A stretch of 64,000 nucleotides of DNA. Source: Knoxdaviesia capensis (Eukaryota; Ascomycota; Sordariomycetes; Microascales; Gondwanamycetaceae). Location of the stretch: assembly GCA_001510575.1 (NCBI GenBank), contig LNGK01000005.1, positions 1,034,466-1,098,465 on the forward strand, in the 5' to 3' direction. Position 1 is the stretch's first letter, and each line of letters starts with the position of its first letter. Under the pieces are notes generated by a model. It did no database searches and had not been told where the DNA came from. It was given only the letters and a program-made list of their open reading frames with translations. Shown piece by piece: positions 56,914 to 64,000 of the stretch. Both the position numbers and the translations under genes were made by a program.

Positions 56914-58382
56914 GGCCTTTTGCGCACTTCTCTCGGACTAAAAACTTGATTGTTCTTTTTAGCTTTTTTTCTTTTTGGGCTGGAGTCTGTTGCGTCGGGG
57001 AGATAGTGGGACTTGGGGATGTAGTGCGACGGCTCTCTCAATTTCCGGTATGTCCGCATGGGACACTGTCGCAAGTGTCATCTCTTAGGAAGTCATCATC
57101 CGACGTGTCAGGCTCCTGGAGCCGGGCATCACCAGAAACACCCATGGAGAGCAGAGCACATGCTATATAAAAAAAAGAGTCATGGATATTCATCAATCTT
57201 CACTGTGTATTCAATCTCCCATCTAGAATGTACAAAAGAACCAGGGGGGGAAAAAAGGCGGGAGATACAAAACCAGAAGGGAGAGCCATCCACACACGCC
57301 CCAGTTCTTCCTCCGCCGTTCCCATCCTCACGCAAAAGAACCTCCCAAGTAAGAAAAGAAAAAAGGCTTCACAGATACAATTACAAAAGAAAAGCAGCAA
57401 GCAGAGCAATCGCTAAACGAAAACAGCACGGATTTAAAGCAAGACGAAAGTGAGAGAGTCATGGAGAATTTTTCAGTTGAAAACACAGGCAGATGAATTG
57501 GCAGGACGGAAGAAGGAAAAACCAGGCAACAAGCTTCCCCCTCGCGATGCAGAACGAACAATTTCAGAGGTGTAGGAACACCTTAAAAGCAGGAAAATGA
57601 AACCCGACAGGAAAAAGGAGAAAAAGACCCGAACTGGTGCGGCGCCATGCAGAAGCGGAAAACAAAGCAGAGAAGCCCCGCGATTGCGCGGGACGTGAAA
57701 AGGAAGAAAAGAAAAAGAGAGATGCAGGGAGAGAGTGGTGGAGGCCACTGCCCTGCGAAAAGAGCAGCGCGAAGAACGGCGCAGGGCGCTCAGTCCATGG
57801 GACCCGGAGGTCCCAGCCAAAGAGAATGAGAGCGCGAGAGCGCGAGAGCGAGAGAGATCAGAGCCCCAGCATAAAACACAACCGAATTGCGGGCGCGGGT
57901 GCGGGACACGAGCGCAGAAGAAGACACAAGCGGTGGCCATGGGAGTGGGAGAGCTGGGGAAAAGAAAAGACGAAGGGCGCCCGAAGGCGGCAACAGACAA
58001 GATCCCAACTCATGGGTCAAACAGCACGCCTTAGGTCCGGCAGACCCGGCCAAAAAGAGCGACAAAGCGACAGAGCGAGAACAGAGAGAGAAGCCCCAGA
58101 AAAAAACACAACCGAATGGCGGGCGCGGGTGCTGACACGAGCGCGAAAGACAGAAGTAATGGCCATGGTAGTGAGAGGGCGGCCGAACAAGACCCCAAAT
58201 TCTCGCGGGAAAAACACAACAGCACGCCTCAAGTCCTGCAGCCCCGGCCAAAGAGAAAAGAGACAGAGAAGAGGAGGGCGGGAGACAATGAGAGAGAGCT
58301 GGACACCGAGAGAGAGAAAGAAGAGGAGGGGAGTGGCAAGCGACGGGTCCAGATGGGGGGCAGAGAAGAAGGAGAAAGCCCC
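56914..58382. other. Intergenic region between tRNA-Ile and the RCO1 3' end
   Basis: A 1.5-kb gap. The left part (56914-57500) is A-rich to the right of 57160 and empty. The right part (about 57750-58300) is a GC- and purine-rich degenerate tandem repeat, listed separately. Long open frames cross the right part on both strands, but they are a by-product of the purine/pyrimidine bias. Confidence 0.6.
57750..58300. repeat. Degenerate tandem repeat, unit about 200-230 bp
   Basis: Segment ACACAACCGAATTGCGGGCG at 57876 recurs as ACACAACCGAATGGCGGGCG at 58106, exactly 230 bp on, each followed by GCGGGTGC and ACGAGCGC. A second block, CAGCACGCCTTAGGTCCGGC at 58022, recurs at 58220 as CAGCACGCCTCAAGTCCTGC (198 bp on), both continuing into CCCGGCCAAA and purine-rich DNA. 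A third weaker copy of that block (CAGTCCATGGGACCCGGAGG) lies near 57791. So at least two, probably three, diverged copies with internal indels adjoin the RCO1 stop codon. Confidence 0.8.
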
Positions 58383-61300
58383 TCACAGCTCCTCCTCGGC
58401 CTCCCGAGCCAGCGTGCTCCGCTCGGCGCTGGTCTCCGGCTCCCGCATCATCGCCTCAGCACCCGGTCCCTTGGGCTGGGGGCCGCCTTTCATGAAGAAG
58501 CGCTCGGCCGAAGGAGACGACCCGGCATCGGGAGGCAGCCGCAGCTTGGCCCAAGGCGGGATACAGCGGGACGACGTGCGCAGCGGCTCGTTCTCGTCGT
58601 TGTCATCGTCATCGTCGTCGTCGTTGTTGGCAGCGGCGCTGGCGCTGGCGGTAGCGGCGGCGGGCAGGGGCAGAGGAGGGGGAGTGAAGGAAGCAGGGCG
58701 GGGCGGAGAAGAGGACAGCACGACTGCCGGGATAGTAGTCTCGGTCGCCGGGACGGTGGGGATGGGCGACGAGGCCCGGTCCATCTCGGACATGGCCAAG
58801 GCCATCCGGATCTGGACCATCGCACCCCGGAGGCGCGATTTCTGGGTGTCGGTCAGCTTGCCGGCAGAGATTTCCTCTCGCGAGGCTCCGCAGATGAGGG
58901 TGACAATGTCAGCCTCCGGGACGTCCATGCCTGCCATGGCCGACGGGGGAAGAGAACGAGCAGGGGCTTCCCGCATGCTGGACAACATCATGGCGGCTTC
59001 AACATCCGCCGGGCCGGGAGCCGCACCAGTCGCCGAAGCGGCAGCAGCACCGGGCGCGGAGCCGCGGCCAGGCCGGAGACTCTCGCAGAAGTCCATCATG
59101 ATATCGTTCGGGCGGAGACGGTACACGCGGCCGAACGTGGCCACGTCATTCCAGCCAGACTTGTCCGGGCGACCCGTAAACGAGACCACGTTGGGATCGT
59201 CGAGGCCCTCGTCCTCGACTTCGATGATGCCATTGTTGCGGATTCCCCGCTGGAATCCGGGCACAATAGGGCTCGCGCCCTTCACCCGCCGGTACTTGTG
59301 CGCGGGTCCGAGAGCCATTCCGGCAATCGTGTCGTCGTCAATGTGCAGTTGGCAACGCCAGTTGCGCACGGTGGGGGGGTTGGCAAGGGGAGGGTCGTTG
59401 CAATCGAGATGCCAGTGCAGGCCACAGGCACTGCACGTGATGATGGGGCGGCCACCCGAAATGTGGCCGCAGCCATGGCACAGGACGGCGCCGTTGGCGT
59501 CCCGCTCCTTGTAAAGATCGGACCCTTCCTCAGGGCCTCGACGGTCCTTACGTTGAGCCTTGGCACCGCCGGCAGCATTCTTGGGGGCTGTAACGACCTC
59601 CTCGTACGATCCATCAGCACCAGCTTTCACACCCTCGAAGTGTGTCTGGATGCCGGTGGGAAGGCTAAACGCCCGCGGATTCGTTCGGTCAAGCGCCGCA
59701 ATGCAGGCACCAAAGATTCCCTTGCTAGATCGAGGCGACGACGACGACGAGGCCGACATCGACGAGGTGCTGTGCAGCCGGCGACGGAAAACACACTCGT
59801 AACAGAACCATTCCTCCGGGAGATCCTTGCGATCAATGTCGACACACTCGAAGTGGAAGGACTTGCTGCAGCTATCACAGCAGATGAGTTCGCCATTAGC
59901 GCCACATGCCGAGCAATAGTCATCGTTATCCGCGTCCTTCATGGTCGACGGTCCAGCCAAGGCATTTCCCTCTCCAGTAGGACGAGGCAGTCCAGCCGCA
60001 GTTCCGCTGGACTTCTTGGGCCTAGAAAGAGAAAGCAGTTGGATGTTAGTTGATAATGCTGCATGATAACCAAGAAAGAAAAAAGAGCAGACAAGAAAAG
60101 AAAAAGGCAACTTACGAAGACTTGGTCTTGGGGCCGACTCTGGGCTTCTTGGCCGGAGGCAAAACCGGCGTCACCGCGCGCGAAACCGTCTCTGAATAGC
60201 CGGAAGTCGCATCATCCTCTCCATCATCAAGGGGCCGCTTGCCAGACCGGGTAGCGCGAGCCGCAGTCGAAGTTGTGGTCGCAGTCGCAGCATTGCGCGA
60301 ACGTGTCTGGCGAGACTTGGTAGGCTCCGCGGCAGCAATGGCAGCGGTAGACGAAGCACGGCCAGCAATCTCGTCGGCAGAGGCCTGGGCCTCGGAAGGA
60401 TCCGTAGAACCGCGCACGTTGCTCTCAGTTGTAGGGGTGTTGGCCGCAGTCTCTCTCTTGGCCAGATCTCTCCGGCTCAGCGGCTCAGCCGGCTTCTGCG
60501 CGGCGGCAATCATGTTCTGGCCCAGACCAGTGGCTCCATCATCGGGACTAGCGGCGCGGAGACCTGCACTGTTACGGGATTGACGACCAGCAGCAGTCAA
60601 ATGCTTGCCGGAAGACGAAGACGGGCGCACCGAGCCCATCAGGCCGGGCATGGCCGCCAGGTCGGCCTCAATGGCAGCCCGAGTCGCCGAAGACGTAAAC
60701 GGGACGGGACGCTGGGAAACACGGGACGGGGTCGGCTTGCGCGCCGCCTGTTTCTTGCTGCGAGACGCAGACTTTGAGGCACTGTGCGATACGGAAAGAA
60801 GAAATTCTTGTGAGCAAAGATTCAATAGCCAGCGTTCTTCTAACGTAGTTGTTCGCTCTTCTTCTTCGTCTGCTGTTCTGTTCTTTGTTCTGCGTCCAAG
60901 ATGCGGCGAGTACATCAAAGTGTGTACACCGATGAAGAAATTGTAAAATTCAATACGATGAATGTCTCCCAGAAAGTCCATCAACATCCAAAAGTTGGGG
61001 CTGAAAGTGAGTCTTCGGGGGTTGGGGATGATAATCAAGGAGCAAGGCAAAATAAAACAAAAAAAAAGCCATAAGAGAAAAGGGAAAAAAGTAAACACAA
61101 AAGAAGCAGGAAATCCAGAAATTCCAAACTGCAGGAATAGCAGAAAAAAAGAACGCGATTGCTGACGGTCTTTTTTGGGGGATTTTTGCCGATATGTAAC
61201 CGCCACCACTTTAAGCTGAAGCCATAATGGGAAGGAACGGCCAACGCACAGCAAATAGGCAGGAGCACATAATGGCAACCCTAAGGTTTGGAAGAAAAAT

Positions 61301-63974
61301 GATCTCAGGCCGGAGGAAAGGGGGAAAATGTTTCTCGTGATGATGATGATGATGATGATTCAAGAGAAATTGAACAAAATTTGTGTGTGATGTGATGGAA
61401 GGGGAATAGGGGATGAAGAGACGATGATGTGAAGCTACTCTTATGGCAGATTGCTATGTGTTGTCAGAAACTCATAGCTTCAGACTGTTAAAACTGAGCC
61501 ATGAAATCCCAAGCAACAGACACAGACTTGAAAAGGATCATCGACAATATCGATTCATGTTCCGAGACAAGTCATCGAAGCATCGATTGGCTGGGAAATG
61601 ACACAAAGCTCAAAAAGTGACCGGGAATCGATGTGAACGGCGGTTGCAAGTGTGAATCCAATTTGTGTGGACATCATGTTATGCGTTGGTCCAACCAGGC
61701 ACACCAAAAAGCCACACTCAGAGAAGAAACACTCAGCCGAAAGAAATACCACTTTTTACTGGCCATCACCGAACCGATATCCTCAGGCCAGGAAAAATCA
61801 AGGTGCAAAGGGAAGGGGAAGAAACATCCAGACAACTTCTGAATAAATAAACAAAAGCAAGAGGGGGAAGGAAGGCAGCAGAAAAGAACGCAATAACAAA
61901 CCCAGAACAGCATAAGATGAGGAAGAACAACAAACAACTAGATGTTAGTAAACAGAGGAAAGGGGGACTGGGTACGTACATGTTCTTGTCTGCCTTCTTA
62001 TCGTCCTTCGGGTCCTGCGCAGTAGCACTGGTGCGAAGCTTGACTTTGTTGGCCGAAGGAGCGGCGGCGTTGTCACCATCAGTCACAGCTGTGGCGTTCG
62101 GGTTGGTAGTGGCGTCGTCCTCAGGGGAAGCACCAGCAGCTGCGGCGTCGGCAGCAAGTTGACGTTCGTTCGCTCGCTTGTTCGTGAGTCTCAGACGTTT
62201 CGGGGGTGGTTCCATCGTGCCATCATCAGCGGCAGGCACGGCAACATTAACATTGGCCTCAGACTCGCTGTCAGTGATCGCGGCCTTCTTGGCCCCCTTG
62301 GTGGTCTTCTTCTCCTGGGTAGTAGTAGCGGCGGCTCTGCGGCGCTTAGGCGCCTGGGGCGCGACGTTGTCCGTGGTCACACCACGACGAGTAGTAACCA
62401 TGGTTGCTGGTTCAAGTTCGGATTCGTCGTCACTTGATTGTTCTTCGGAGGCAGAGTCGTCTTCAGACAATGAGTCTGAAATTTCGCTCTGGCTGTTTCG
62501 GTCGTCGTCTTCCTGGTTATAGGAGTCGGCGAGAGCTCGGCGCGACAATGGTCGGCGAGTCAAAGGAGAGGGGGATGGAGAGATAGAGGGGGAGGAGTTA
62601 AGGGAAAGGGGCGAAGACGATGCTGATGATCGTCTTCGGCGGTGAGGTGTTTGGGTAATGGAGGAAAATGCGGAACGCTGTTGTGATGAAGAGAGATTGA
62701 TGGGTCGATGATTAGTGAAAGTCGAAAAAAAAAACGAATAACAGTTATCGAAGGATGAAGAGAAAAGAAATGAAGAAGAGGAAGAAAAAACAAGGAAGAG
62801 AAAAGAAAGGGGAGAAAAGAGGAAGAAGAAAACACAGCAAAGATAAATAACGATCAGGAGCAGCATTTCCAGCAAATCTCAACAATAACAACATCGTGAG
62901 AAAATACCACAACGCGTGATGTAAATGTGCAAGTAAATATAGGGCACACACACGCACACAACATTAGGAAGTCAAAAAACAACATCACGAGAAGTATTCT
63001 TTCCAAGGTAAAGAGGTACCTAAGAAAAATACCAACTGGTGATGCCCCCTTTTCTCAAAACCCTGATCTCTGAAACGATGCAAGGAAAGAGGCAGAAACA
63101 AACTTAAAAGGAAAAGGCAGGGTAGTACTTACATGACGATGTCTCGATTCCACGGAGGTTACGATGTGACGAGCAGAAGTCGTAGGCGTATTCGCGGACC
63201 GTTTCGATGACGGTAAAAAAGACGACTGCAAGTCGGGGGGTGCAAGGTCCGGATGGCCTTGTAGTGCACGGTTACGGTGAGAGCGGTTGCTACTTCTGTG
63301 AGCAGCTGCTTGTCGAGACTGAGGAGTTGAATGGGGGCTATCGTAATCGAAAGCGGAAAGAGTTCGAAGTCCAGAGTCAGTGATCAAGAAGAATCAAAAA
63401 GATAGGTGAAGGTGTAGAGAGAGAAGAAAGAAACAAGAGTATCGAGGGAAGAAGATGGAGACAAGAAAACACAATATCGAAGCAGAAAAGTGTGAAGAGG
63501 GAAGAAAAACAGGAAAGGAAAGAAAAGATTGGAAAAGGGGGAAGAGGATAAATATGGGAGGAAGAGGCAAGAAGAAAGACGAAAAAAACACACGAGAAGT
63601 TGTTGACAACAACGGCATTTGTGAATTCTCCAGTGTCGAGTTGCGAATAACATTAACAAAAAAAGCAAGGGGGACAAAACTTACAACGACAGATCGTGAT
63701 CTTGAAGTCCCTCAGAATGAGAATTCCCAACAGTCGAAGACGACGAAGAAGGAGACGGAGACACAGAAACAGGTGACGATGGAGAAAGCGGCGAGTTCGG
63801 AATTGCAGATGGTGCAGAAGCAGCGGGAAACGAAGAAGAATGCGGATGACGGTGGTTACGGTGATCGGTATTCTGGGGAGGAGGAGGAGAAGAAGAAGAA
63901 AAAGGAGGAGGAGGAGGAAAAACAGAAAGCAGGGTTTTGGAGTGCGGGCCCTGTGCTGTTGACGACGGCGGCAT
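58383..63974 (-). CDS. RCO1: Rpd3S histone deacetylase complex subunit Rco1 (two PHD fingers)
   Basis: Five exons, 63974-63685, 63337-63133, 62677-61980, 60781-60116 and 60021-58383, give 1165 residues in a consistent phase. Rco1 and Eaf3 target the Rpd3S deacetylase to H3K36-methylated gene bodies and suppress cryptic transcription. PHD1 is complete: C656, C659, C668, C671, H676, C679, C693, C696 in DDYCSACGANGELICCDSC and onward. A Sin3-interaction-type stretch follows (GIFGACIAALDRTNPRAFSL). PHD2 begins at C801 (LCHGCG), continues ITCSACGLHWHLDC and closes with WRCQLH, so its last ligand is His. The C-terminal DIMMDFCESLRP segment is conserved, then an Ala/Pro-rich and Asp-rich tail. The N-terminal 600 residues are Ser/Ala/basic and disordered. 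Introns of 347, 455, 1198 and 94 bp are odd. The first three exons are less certain than the last two; a second start within or before exon 4 is possible. Confidence 0.83.
61337..61362. repeat. (GAT)8 microsatellite in the long RCO1 intron
   Basis: Pure TGA/GAT trinucleotide run inside the 1198-bp intron at 60782-61979. Confidence 0.9.
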
Positions 63975-64000
63975 CCGTCCACGGGTTTGTTTTTCGGGTG

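Noticed and set aside
57637..60053. Two long plus-strand frames (625 and 645 codons) opposite RCO1
   Set aside because: Arg/Gly/Ser-rich shadows of the PHD coding exon continuing through the purine-rich repeat; the minus strand carries two complete PHD fingers.

Overview
The window is nuclear DNA of a filamentous ascomycete. Its genes have short exons joined by GT..AG introns, the set of orthologues is that of Pezizomycotina, and the tRNA-Ile(AAU) gene carries an intron. Protein resemblance (Cdc27/BimA, Rco1, a small single-pass membrane protein, Pik1) makes me favour Eurotiomycetes, but that is inference from memory. Intergenic DNA is unusually roomy for that group: several gaps of 2.2 to 4.7 kb hold many dinucleotide microsatellites and no transposon I recognise. 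I rebuilt all exon structures by hand from splice signals and reading phase.

Layout, left to right: a single-pass membrane protein (3578-4129 +); an emopamil-binding/EXPERA sterol isomerase-like protein in five exons (8822-10501 +); an unrecognised proline-rich protein (14143-15409 -); nucleoporin Nup82 (17759-20888 -) divergent from cap-binding protein CBP20 (21569-22310 +); mitochondrial ribosomal protein mL60/Mrpl31 (23001-23432 -) divergent from TRAPP subunit Trs20 (23968-24581 +); histone H4 (25446-26009 -); APC/C subunit Cdc27/BimA (28867-31628 -); Snd2/TMEM208 (33365-33865 +) convergent with a DUF3605/Gig1-like protein (34095-34824 -); phosphatidylinositol 4-kinase Pik1 (35957-39438 -); a hormone-sensitive-lipase-type alpha/beta hydrolase (41658-43316 +); NC2-alpha/Bur6 (45882-47369 +); a Jsn1/Puf1-type RRM-Pumilio protein (51924-55873 +); tRNA-Ile(AAU) (56803-56899 +); and the Rpd3S PHD subunit Rco1 (58383-63974 -), which fills the right end.

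These are housekeeping genes of nuclear export, translation, secretion, chromatin and cell cycle. There is no operon-like or secondary-metabolite cluster, no CRISPR and no clear virus or transposon. I found no convincing new multi-gene system. The best leads are gene-structure and regulatory oddities: a 27-nt micro-exon carrying the EBP catalytic motif whose skipping creates a stop; very long introns in RCO1; an overlapping uORF in the JSN1 leader; a pure (CU)23 tract beside a PIK1 splice donor; a degenerate ~200-230 bp tandem repeat; and a recurrent intergenic GTACAGTAC-like motif.
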